The notes beneath the pieces are model-generated. The model was not told the DNA's origin, made no database searches, and saw nothing but the letters and a program-made list of their open reading frames with translations. Below are positions 54,960-64,000 of a stretch of DNA of 64,000 nucleotides, piece after piece (the stretch's first letter is position 1; every line of letters begins with the position of its first letter). The translations under genes and the position numbers were made by a program. The DNA comes from Rugalucina vietnamica (lineage: Eukaryota > Mollusca > Bivalvia > Lucinida > Lucinidae): positions 12,091,726-12,155,725 of the forward strand of contig OZ024876.1 of assembly GCA_964017185.1 (NCBI GenBank). Reading direction: 5' to 3'.

Positions 54960-57400
54960 AGATATTATCAATCAAATTTATCCATCTGAACTACAATTGA
55001 AGGTTAAAGCAGGCAATGCTCAGGAAATGGTCTAGAGACTAGAACCACTACGGGTGTATCGCCTTGGAACGGTCAGTAATATAAAATTACTGGTGGACTA
55101 GTTTTACGGGCGCATAACCTCACCCTCAGTTTCTGCAGTGGTTTACAACATTTATTTAGTTGTTCTATCCTCGTAGTGAATCTCTTATCACCTAATCCCC
55201 TCCGGTCAAGCCCCACCCCCTGGTGTGGTATTGTCAGTTTGACGTTTCACCAGTAAACTATTCTGATTCCAAAGAAACCTCAATATCTTATAGTGTTAGT
55301 AAGTCCAAGATATTTGGCGGACCGAACCTGCTCTAATGTTTTTATGCAAAGGGTAGATTGCATTTGATTGCTAGTTTTCTGTTTGTGTCAATGAAGACCA
55401 AGACAAACTTCATACGATGTATTGGTTAACTAAGCTTCACAAAAGACCATACAAAGCTAGATTTATTGCAAATTCGAGCTCTTGTACTACTATACTACTG
55501 AACTTTCTAAATTATTAACTTCCTGTCTTACTGCTATCAAATCTCATGTCATAAGGACTAAGGTACTGTGAGACAGTGTATGAAACTTCAAATAAAAATT
55601 GGTTTTGGTCAATTAAAAATTCTAGCGAGGTGCTCAGTAAATTGAAGTGTAGAGGGTTCCGTGAGATGAGCTTGTCCACAAATGATTTTTCTACTCTGTA
55701 TACAACATTACCGCATAATCTAATTAAGGTAAAACTTCTGGATTTGATAGAGTGGACCTTCAAAAGGGCATTAAAAACTATGGTTCACTCTATTTTGGCA
55801 TGTAATGACAGAAAGGCTTTTTTCACTTCCTCTGACCAAAGTCGGTTTACACTTTGGTCATGTCAGAATGTGTGCGACGCCGTATCCTATCTCCTGGATA
55901 ATATTTATATTAGATTTGGGACCAAGTTATACAGACAAATTGTTGGAATTCCGATGGGTACAAATTGCGCACCTCTCGTAGCTGATATGTTTTTGTACTT
56001 TCATGGATTCTCTTAACCATGATAATCAAGCTGATGTTATCGAGGTGTTTAATTCGACTTCTAGATACCTCGATGACCTTTTGAACATTGACAACCCTTA
56101 TTTTGGAGGTATGGTCGATCAAATTTATCCACCTACAGTTGAACAAAGCCAATATCTCATATACCGAAGCCCCCCTTTTAGATTTACATCTTTCTGTTTC
56201 AAATGGATTTGTTTCTTCTAAAATTTATGATAAGCACGATGACTTTGATTTTGATATACTAAATTTTCCGTTTTTGGGTGGTGACGGTCCTCGTCGTGCT
56301 TCTTATGGTGTATACATTTCGCAACTTATAAGGTTTGCTAGAGTATGGAATCATGTTACAGACTTCAACGCTCGAAATAAATGTTCAACGGCCAAACGTC
56401 TACAACAGGGCTATCGGTATCATAAACTTCGAAAAACATTTTCTAAATTTTATCGTTGACACTATGAATTGATTTCCAAATATAATGTTGGGTTAAAGAC
56501 GCTTTTAGGTGAGGGCCTTTCGGAACCAGAATTTTATGGTGACTTGGTTTACAAATTTAAGAAACTGATAGGAAGTAACGATTTTTCTTTTCAGTTCAGA
56601 AAAATCTGAACACGTTACAGACATATAGGTTATAACTTGCATGTTATGCGACAGTCTGCATGCTTAGTTTTTATCCCAATCATGGTTGATAACTATGCAG
56701 CCTTCTTATATTGCACGCCGGTGGATCGAGCGTCAGACTCTATGATGGCCCCGACATAAAGCTTTTCATTTTAGTTGGTTGGGGCCGGAGCTTCTTGTCT
56801 GTTGCTTGGCCCACCGCCCCCAACTGGTGTTTTTTCTTTTGCTCCGGAGTTAGTAAGTTATTCGGCGCCCAGGGATCTCCATCGTAGGGAAGCTTACTCA
56901 ATCTGTGAGTCCTAGGTTTTGATTCATCAGGATGTTTATCATGATTTATTTGTTTGTTCTTGATGATTCATTGACTAGTTAGAGATTCACCACGAGGACC
57001 GAAGAACTAACTAAATTTTATGAACCACTGCAGAAGCTGAGGGTGAGGTTATGGCCATGTAAAACCGGTTTAAGCCCGCCAGTAAATTTGAGTTACTGAT
57101 CGTTCCAAGACGATACTTTTGTGGTGGTTCTTTTTGCTTTATGTCTTGGTGTTTAATTTTTTGTGCTGTTGGCGCCTTATGTATGTTTTCATATTTTAGT
57201 TAAGTTTAGGTAACTGAGTGGCCACCTATTGGGAAAATAGCTGCTCATTTGGCTTACGATATGTTTTCATGGTATAAGTACCTGATTGTTAATTTAGTTT
57301 TTCCCACCTCGTTTTTTGAAGTGGGAATCCCTTTCTGATTTCACTTTTTCCTGATCGTTGCCTACTTGTACCTTTCTTGCGTTGCGACCCAAATGGTGTA
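54960..57400 (+). mobile_element. Penelope-like retroelement, copy 2 (degraded)
   Basis: Reverse transcriptase part 55370-56760 and 3' modules 57020-57380 match copy 1. Upstream, 55030-55190 carries the 3' module in inverted orientation (GTATCGCCTTGGAACGGTC, CTCAGTTTCTGCAGTGG). That layout resembles the inverted LTR-like ends reported for Penelope-type elements. A short fragment at 54957-55000 matches the ATCAAATTTATCC region of the gene. Confidence 0.7.
55380..56762 (+). pseudogene. Penelope-like reverse transcriptase, frameshifted
   Basis: Contains YWLTKLHKRPYKARFIA, DFSTLYTTLP (about 55670) and GIPMGTNCAPLVADMFLY (about 55945). The frame then breaks near 56000. It resumes as RYLDDLLNIDNPYF, breaks again after IYPP, and resumes as ISYTEAPLLDLHLS to KTFSKFYR. 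At least three frame breaks and a stop at 56457 make it non-functional. It supplies the N-terminal half missing from copy 1. Confidence 0.75.
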
Positions 57401-57835
57401 GTTGAAATGATGTGCAGTTGAAATGGCATAGAAATATAAAGTCAAATTATGGTAAATGTGATGATTAGAATTGAAGGTATGGAATTCAAAATTTATTCAG
57501 TTTTTTTTTTTAATTCTGATAATATATGAAAAGAGCGGCTAATTTCAGAACTGCATTTTCAAACATCCTAGCACCCAGGCCATCCGGCCTTGGTTCCCTG
57601 TGAACCTTGTTCGGGTAACTGAGTGGCCGCCTATTGGGAAATAACTGCGCACTTGGCTTACGGTATGTTTTCTTGGTATAAGTACCGCAATGTTAATTTA
57701 GTTTTTCCCACCCCTCAGTTTTTGGAGTTGGAATTTTTTCCCGATTGTGCTTTTGGTGGGGATTTCAGAGTCAGTCTCACGCGTGAATGCAGACTGAAAT
57801 TGTCTATTGCAGATGTTTGCCTTATCAACAGTGTC

Positions 57836-57837
<2 letters not shown>

Positions 57838-57878
<41 letters not shown>

Positions 57879-58400
57879 CGTTTTCTCTAAGTGATGTGAT
57901 CCCTGGCGCGTCTTTTTTGGCGGACACTTTTTTCATTTTCCCTGGAGCAGTCGGGATCATTGTCTTCAGTTTCAAAGAAGAAAATACTAGTGTTGGAAAT
58001 GTGTTCCCAATGTGCATCTCTGATGACTTTCTGAACATGTGCGTTGAACCATTTGTAATGGTTCTTAAATTCAGGACTGCATGACTTTCGAGCACGGAAG
58101 TAAAGATTTTCACATTTCCTCATAAAGCGTTTTAATTTTAATCGAAAAGTCTATAGTTCATCTTTGCCATTTTGTTGGTGTAAACCTTTGAATAGCCACG
58201 AGAACCTCGGACTTAAAACTGACCCACCTATCATTGACTAACATGTACTTATGGCTAGATGACAGGAACGATTCCTTTGACCACGCTAAATGGTCTCGGA
58301 GACCATCCATATCCGCTCTTTGTAGAAAACATCTTCCACGGAGCTTATTGGATTCGCGTTGCCTCAATGTCATATTCGACTTAAACTATGGTATCTCTAT
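57838..58400 (-). pseudogene. Remnant of a non-LTR retrotransposon linker region with poly(A)
   Basis: Minus-strand frames 58373-58158 (WVSFKSEVLVAIQRFTPTK) and 58123-57887 (FRARKSCSPEFKNHYKWFN, VQKVIRDAHWEHIS) resemble the segment between endonuclease and reverse transcriptase in LINE proteins, joined by a frameshift. A 35-base T tract (57838-57872), poly(A) in minus sense, follows. No catalytic domain is present. Confidence 0.5.
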
Positions 58401-58595
58401 AGAAAAGGTAACATTGAATGTTTTAATAATCAAAAACTCAAGTATGAGAAGTACCATATATTCGTATATACGAACAGAGTAGGAAGCACTTAAACAACTT
58501 ACTCAAAAGTGAGTTTATCACAGTAGCAATTGTGATAAATCACTATATAAGACTTGAGATCCATTCCATTAAGCAATGCATCTTATCAGCTTCAC

Positions 58596-58865
58596 CATCA
58601 GGAAAACATGTCCATGAAAAGTATACCCCCCCCCCCTTGAACCCTGATCAGTAAACAGGGGTATTCATATTTTTTTCTTATTTTTGCTCCAAAACATAGA
58701 TTGTGGGTACTCGTTAGAACCGCCTCGGCAATGCGGTTGTAACGTGTACCCACATTCAATGTTTTGGGCAAATGTATCAAAACTATCAGTTTTTTTTTTT
58801 GGTGAAATTTTCAACTTTTACAACAGAGAAACTCTTTGTATATTGCATGGGCAAGTTTCGTAATG
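58596..58865 (+). mobile_element. MITE family B, copy 5
   Basis: CATCAGGAAAACATGTCCATG start and GGGCAAGTTTCGTAATG end. The centre is CGTTAGAACCGCCTCGGCAATGCGG-like, with two changes in the right arm. Confidence 0.85.
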
Positions 58866-59117
58866 CAATCATATAATTTTCAAAATTTTGCAATGTTCCA
58901 AACAATTGTTCCAACAGATTGTATGCAAATGAAAGTTGTGAAAATGAACACTGTGGTACATATTAAGTTGAAACAAATATATATTCCAAGCTATAATGGT
59001 ATTGTTAGTGTAAACTGGATAGTTCAGCATGTTTTGATAAGGAAAAATTTGAAAGATTCAAATGGATCTAATTATTTCATGTTTTGGTGTTGAATTTTTG
59101 TGTTGTTGCACCTTATG

Positions 59118-59532
59118 GACAGAGACCAGTAAATGTAACGTTGCCTGCGATTGGCCCGAAGTGTGGGCAGATCTACCGCGGCAAATTTAAGATGTAACGC
59201 TACCTACCATTGGTCATTTTGCTATATTGTTCTATTTAATCAGCTGCTGTTTTGCCGTGCAATTGCCAAATTACGGATGTAGTGATTTTTGAATAATCAT
59301 TTTTTTTTCATTGTTGAGCGATTTTGGGGTGTCCCTAAACAGCGAAAATACCGTCCTTGGATGCTGGCTAACCCCCTATTTTTGCTGCACTTGTACACGG
59401 CCTAGGGCGATCTCTCGTCTGCTGAATGTGTCGGGGTCCACTATAAGCTGTGAAGCATATGAATGAGTCCTGTTTTGGGGCAAATTACAATGGGAGTCTA
59501 TGGGAACGATAATTATAGGTCTCTGCCCTAAA
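59118..59532. mobile_element. 415 bp insertion with TTATG target duplication
   Basis: Short inverted ends GACAGAGACC and GGTCTCTGCCC. TTATG lies on both sides (59113-59117 and 59533-59537), and the related module at about 57175 gives the empty site CCTTATGTATG. No frame is seen. Confidence 0.65.
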
Positions 59533-59700
59533 TTATGTACGTTTTCATATTTTCAGTTAAGTTCGGGTAACTGAGTGGTCGCCAATTGTTAAATAGCTGC
59601 CCACAAGGCTTATGATATGTTTTCTTATAATAAGTGTCTGATTATTAATTTAATATTTTTTTTCGTTTTTTGGAGTGAGAAGGTTTTCGGAAGATTTCTA
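59533..59700 (+). repeat. Penelope-like 3' module, continued
   Basis: Continues from 59117 past the insertion: TATGTACGTTTTCATATTTT, GGTAACTGAGTGGTCGCC and CTTATGATATGTTTTCTTA. A final scrap (TTTCCTGATCATTGTCTACTT) occurs at about 60792. Confidence 0.65.
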
Positions 59701-61590
59701 TTGTGAAATGCCCAAGAAATTTTCAAAATCTCACATACCAGGCACTGAAATGACGTTTATTGCAGTCGAAATATTAGTTTCTATTGTATTTAGGCATGTA
59801 ATGTTTTGTGCAACTCAAGCAGTGACTTCTTTAAAAATTGGACAAAATCTTTGAATTTAATATAGCATCATATAGGAAATAGGAAACCTTTTATAAGACC
59901 ATGTTCCCCCCCTTGCCCAACCAAAATATTTTAAACACAACTGTAATTTTGTAAATGACATATTATATCCAAATGCCATGTTTGGGCAAGGGGGGGGGAA
60001 GGCTGTCAAAAAGCCCCAAAACCAATTAATGGGCTCAGGTCCATTATTTGTAATTCAACAAGGCTATGGAAATATACTGTATATGTATGTTCTACCTGAA
60101 TGAACAGACTGACTGTCCTATTTTAACAGGTATACACAAAGTGTACACTTTTAATGCATATAGATATACTGTGCAAAATATGTATATCAATATTTGATGG
60201 TTTACTTGAGATATGACTGCGTGGGCTTCAAATCAAATGCCACTTCAGCATCACACAAAGACTGGTTCTACCATAATTTGTTACATGCAAGCCATTGTCA
60301 GAAGAACTTCCCTAATGTCTACAAGACATAGAGTCACTGTTCAAATTAAAAGTTTTTCAGTTTATTTTGCATAGTATATTTAAGGTACAGGTTTTTGCAT
60401 AAGTGATGGACAGTGCTGTTTACAGTTATAAATCTTATAAACATGCTGTACACATTTTGTACCTGTTATTCGTGGATAAATAATTTCTACCCAACATTTT
60501 GGGTTGCAGTAAGCATATTGTAGCATTTCCGTGATAATCTATTGCAAAAAATATGTTTTCTGACAAAATATTTTTTTGAAAAAATCTGACCCCCTCCCCT
60601 TTTGACATAGATTTATGCTGCATGTATGTAACATCAAGAGGTTTCCACCATATTGTTGCACTGATCAAATGTTGAATTTTATGGCGAATGCAACATATTT
60701 TCTATACAAATCACACAGAAGCTGTCAGAAACACTCAAACTTTGGGCGGAAAACCTATGAAATCTTCCGAAAACCTTTCTTACTGATTCCCGTTTCCTGA
60801 TCATTGTCTACTTTAACGTTTTCCTCAAACCGTAATAACTTCTTCGCTCAACATCCCGATTTGTATGACACGACGGAAATAGATAACAATTAGTCAGAGC
60901 AGAACAAAACCAGCTTGATATTCCATTTGAAACTCGAACCAGCTCAGTTTGTCTCATTCTTTGAATTTGCCTTTTAATTTTAAAGGTTTGGACTTATTTC
61001 AAATGATCGGATACGGTAAAAACGCAGATCGTCTCCGTCTACAATCCACATGACAAGTGAACCTCGAGCTGTATGTTGACTTTTCGAACTTGATATATGC
61101 TTATTTCTAAATTGATACAAGCGAAGTAGTTTTTTTGTCGTTCAGCTCTCTGAACTTGTGGTACAGTATACATGAATAAAATCAATTTCTTACACAGCTG
61201 AAATCTACATTGAGTAATGTACAATATACATTTTAGTGTGACGTGGCTCATTTGTAAGAGGATGACAAATCAGCTATGGCGATCCCGGAAGACTATTGAA
61301 AGTTTGAAACATCTTTCTTAATACGTTTCAACATGTGCTGTCATTGACAACATTTTAGGAAATATACATTTACAGAGCAATGTCTAAGGTATAAGCTATG
61401 GTATTACACAGATCATTAAGAAAGCACAATACGGGTTTGTTCCAAAAGGGCTAGTCGTTCCGCTGTTGCACAATTGTTCAGAAATTAGCTTGCTTTTGTT
61501 CAATTATTTCGGAGTCGATGTAACACTGGTTCATCGTTTATGCTTCATAGCAATAATTACGTGTATCCTCTTAATTAACAAACCCGGGAT
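59700..61590. other. No recognisable gene
   Basis: AT-rich sequence with a G tract (59990-59998) and short frames without family resemblance. Confidence 0.45.
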
Positions 61591-61640
61591 CCCTAGCACC
61601 AGAGGCCAGTTCGCTAACCACTGAGCTTTCGCGCTTCTCT
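61590..61640 (-). mobile_element. SINE head fragment
   Basis: Minus strand reads GCGCGAAAGCTCAGTGGTTA then GGCCTCTGGTGCTAGGGATC. It matches the tRNA-like head of the SINE at 7677-8008 and is cut off after the anticodon-arm region. Confidence 0.6.
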
Positions 61641-61813
61641 TTGTATGTTTATTTTGTCTGCTTTTCTTTTGTACTTGTCATCTTTTCATCTTTCTTTCGT
61701 TTGATTGTAGCCAGATGGCTACCTTACTGAGATTCAAGTGTTAGCAATTTTGCTTTGCTCTCCATTCGTGTTCTAATGACCTTGGATTAATATGTTATAA
61801 CGTTATCATGTAG

Positions 61814-61850
61814 CACTGGGTGCTTCCTTTGGTCCCGATATAAAAAAGGT

Positions 61851-61887
<37 letters not shown>

Positions 61888-62211
61888 ATAGGTCCCGATA
61901 GGATTTGGTTTTGTTTGATTCTAGCGTCACTGATATTTTCTTCAATAATTCCTAGAATTTGGTCAATGATTTGATTTGATTTCAATTTATGACGTCATTG
62001 AAAGAATTTCAAGTCATAAAATAGAGCTTTGAATGCAATTTTATAGTAAGTGTTTATTTGATTCGTTCAAAGGTGATGTAAATTATGCAATTATTGTTAT
62101 TCACAACTCTGTTTTGTAGCGATTTGTTGTGTTAATGTAGTCTAGAACAAAATCCGTTATCAAAAAGCCAAACAAAACCTTTTTATATCGGAACCAAGGA
62201 AGCACCCAGTG
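61814..62211. mobile_element. 398 bp TIR element, CACTGGGTGC ends
   Basis: Inverted ends of about 35 bp: CACTGGGTGCTTCCTTTGGT with TATAAAAAAGG, against the complement at 62178-62211. A poly-T tract (61851-61883) follows the left end. No target duplication is obvious (flanks TGTAG/ATATA) and there is no frame. Confidence 0.7.
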
Positions 62212-62224
62212 ATATACATATAGT

Positions 62225-62600
62225 GGATCTATGACGTTTCGTCTGAAACCATTTCGTCTAAAAGCCATTTTGTCTAAAGGACATTTCGTCTAAATGACAT
62301 TTCGTCTAAAAGACGTTTCGTCTAAAGGACATTTCGTCTAAAAGACATTTCGTCTAAATGCCATTTCGTCCAATGGACATTTCATCTAATACGACATTTC
62401 GTCTAAAAGTCGTCTAAAAGTGTCTTAAAATTTGGTCTAAAATCCTTAATTATTCATTAGTTCTTAACTTTTATTTAGACCAAATGTCGCACCTGCTTGA
62501 TTTTTTAGACGAATTGTCCATTAGACGAAATGACCTTTAGACGAAAAGTCATTTAGACGAAATGTCCTTTAGACGAAATGTCTTTTAGACGAAATGTAAA
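62225..62600. repeat. Two-orientation array of a 16-17 bp TTTCGTCTAAA motif
   Basis: About ten copies of ACATTTCGTCTAAAAG in plus orientation (62230-62410) are followed, across a short AT-rich centre (62420-62470), by about six copies of the complement TTAGACGAAATGTCC (62465-62598). The whole can fold as one long hairpin. It ends 74 bases before the MYND frame. Confidence 0.88.
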
Positions 62601-62673
62601 CAAAACCGTGTAAATAAAACAGGAAGGATGAAGGCTGTGTTCACGTCGAGCGCGCTGGATTTTATGAAATTTT

Positions 62674-63363
62674 ATGAAAATGGATTTTAACCTGCATAAT
62701 TTTTTACCAGCTGTGTTTTTAAAAGTGATCACCGTTTTAGAAAATGGAAATGAACCCGTTTCGTGGACTTTATCCCAAAGTGGGACAGGCCAATTTTCTT
62801 TGTCCGTCAAATCTCCCGCCATTGTGAAGGACAGGGTGAACTTTACTCAGAGGCCGCAGGATACTGGAAAAGCCGTTCATGAAAGGAGCACCTCTAAGAA
62901 AAAGAAAACACCTGCCCGTGCCAGGAGAGACAGGAGGCGCTGAAGCAAGTGGTACCAGAAGAAGAACTCTGGAACCAGTGCACCCAAGTCTGTGGAATCC
63001 CGGCCATTAGTCCCAGAACCCAATCAGCTGGAATCCAGCCAAGAGGTTTTGAAGTCACCTAAAACCAAACAGGACAATATTTCTGCAAATGCCATACACT
63101 TGGAACAGCCAGTGTGTTTGGAGCAAGAAGTTTCATCCTGTTCGGAGATTGACAGTGACGATGATGTTGATGAGCCAGTGTTTGAGCCGCCAAATTTCTG
63201 TGCAACTTGCTATGTGGGACCTCCAGCAGTGACATTGAAAAAGTGCTCCAAGTGTCAGCTATCACAATATTGTAGCCTTTCATGCCAGAAAGAGGATTGG
63301 AGTTCACATAAGTTTGCCTGTTCAATCGTGGCTGAACAAAGAACATCAAAAGGAAACTTGTAA
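62674..63363 (+). pseudogene. Intronless MYND zinc-finger protein with one in-frame TGA
   Basis: One continuous reading frame of 229 codons broken only by TGA at 62941-62943 (codon 90). The first part has VSWTLSQSGTGQFSLSVKSP and a basic stretch (SKKKKTPARARRDRRR). After the TGA comes a linker with an acidic DSDDDVDE run, then a complete MYND finger. Its ligands are C176, C179, C191, C194, C200, C204, H212 and C216 in the FCATCY, KKCSKCQ, QYCSLSC and HKFAC blocks. MYND fingers bind proline-rich partner peptides, often in transcription regulators. The start ATG follows an in-frame upstream stop. The part after the TGA has no ATG before the finger. I recall intronless mollusc proteins of this layout, but cannot confirm that here. 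It could be a young pseudogene, an allele or a sequencing error. Confidence 0.65.
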
Positions 63364-63376
63364 ATAATTCACTTTA

Positions 63377-63944
63377 AAATTGAGATCCTTTAAGAGCAGC
63401 GAACACATTAATGAGAATGGGGATGGGCCATACCGCGGTTTCGACTATTAAAGTCTCGTCAGTGACCCTTGAGATTTGGCAACATGGAGCCAAAACGAAT
63501 TACTGAAATTTTGCAAGTTTCAACATGGTAGTCGACACAAAGACTAGAAATATCTAAATGGGACCAAATACATTAAACATTGGTAAGAAAATGAATCTTA
63601 ACCGATAATAAATTTCTGGTTTCTCAGAATATCCTCGCTGATCTCAAAGGACCGAAAGAAAAATATAACCTGCACTATGGATGATGTACGGGGAGACTTT
63701 TTAGGGCCGCCACACGGCACAACACCAGCTGCAGTAATAGCAAATAAAAATTAAAATTGAGATCCTTTAAGAGCAGCGAACACATTAATGAGAATGGGGA
63801 TGGGCCATACCGCGGTTTCGACTATTAAAGTCTCGTCAGTGACCCTTGAGATTTGGCAACATGGAGCCAAAACGAATTACTGAAATTTTGCAAGTTTCAA
63901 CATGGTAGTCGACACAAAGACTAGAAATATCTAAATGGGACCAA
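63377..63944. repeat. Tandem 376 bp unit, 1.5 copies
   Basis: The unit starts ATTGAGATCCTTTAAGAGC at 63377 and again at 63753. The first 190 bases of the second are nearly identical to the first, then it diverges at GGGACCAATC. Landmarks are ATACCGCGGTTTCGAC, ATGATGTACGGGGAG and GCCGCCACACGGCAC. Reverse copies sit at 13262-16540. Confidence 0.9.
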
Positions 63945-64000
63945 TCACGGATTTAATAGTGACTTTTATTCACCAGTTTATTGCCTAAGGCGTTTTACAC

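Larger units (their letters stand above)
57405..59117 (+). repeat. Extra Penelope-like 3' modules and intervening fragments
   Basis: GGTAACTGAGTGGCCGCC..TATTGGGAAATAACTGC recurs at about 57612, and ..GTGTTGTTGCACCTTATG at about 59100. These are repeats of the 57140-57380 module. A LINE fragment and MITE family B copy 5 lie between. Confidence 0.6.

Noticed and set aside
57623-58084. 153-codon plus-strand frame
   Set aside because: It runs through a poly-T tract (a run of phenylalanines) and element fragments; the minus strand carries LINE-like protein instead.
62941-62943. Selenocysteine codon in the MYND frame
   Set aside because: The residue lies in a basic linker, not a redox site, and I found no selenocysteine insertion element downstream; a stop or error is simpler.

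Overview
This is nuclear DNA from an animal, most likely a bivalve mollusc. The genes are split by long AT-rich introns, and the window is dense with short inverted-repeat elements. It also holds dispersed units with GACCTTGACC/TCAAGGTCA motifs that open with AGCTCACCTG, a repeat type I associate with bivalve genomes from memory. There is no sign of bacterial organisation. The species call is an inference.

Three host genes can be rebuilt by splicing. (1) A beta-1,4-galactosyltransferase-type gene on the minus strand contributes two exons (20915-20477 and 11902-11739); its catalytic 3' exons must lie left of the window. (2) An endonuclease/exonuclease/phosphatase-superfamily gene runs on the plus strand from 25639 to 41632 in seven exons whose phases all agree, giving 366 residues with SFN, LQE, THL, GDLN and SDH catalytic motifs. 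(3) SSR2/TRAP-beta, a subunit of the translocon-associated protein complex, lies on the minus strand from 51913 to 44685 in five coding exons, 189 residues. Genes 2 and 3 converge, with about 3 kb between their stop codons. A fourth, intronless reading frame with a C-terminal MYND zinc finger (62674-63363, plus) is interrupted by one in-frame TGA.

Everything else is mobile or repetitive. 1-1500 is simple repeat and a 52-60 bp minisatellite. 1630-5400 holds MITEs and a CpG-rich inverted repeat. 5785-10490 holds a 5'-truncated non-LTR retrotransposon next to a broken Penelope-like reverse transcriptase element that itself carries a tRNA-derived SINE. 12619-20448 is a 7.8 kb terminal-inverted-repeat element inside the galactosyltransferase intron, with further insertions nested in it. 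21146-25563 is MITEs and foldbacks. 28951-32784 is a second terminal-inverted-repeat element, with about 495 bp arms, in intron 5 of gene 2. 36131-37090 is a CpG-rich foldback. 46380-50345 is a nested composite of tandem repeats in an SSR2 intron. 54960-60830 is a second, degraded Penelope-like element with repeated 3' modules.

The main observations for a second look are these. The two large elements have CAC-starting termini and exact 5 bp target duplications, the signature of Transib/RAG-like transposons. A MITE family with A/T-rich 4 bp target duplications occurs about 24 times and supplies part of a splice donor. There are also a perfect 72 bp palindrome in an SSR2 intron and a two-orientation array of a TTTCGTCTAAA motif upstream of the MYND frame.
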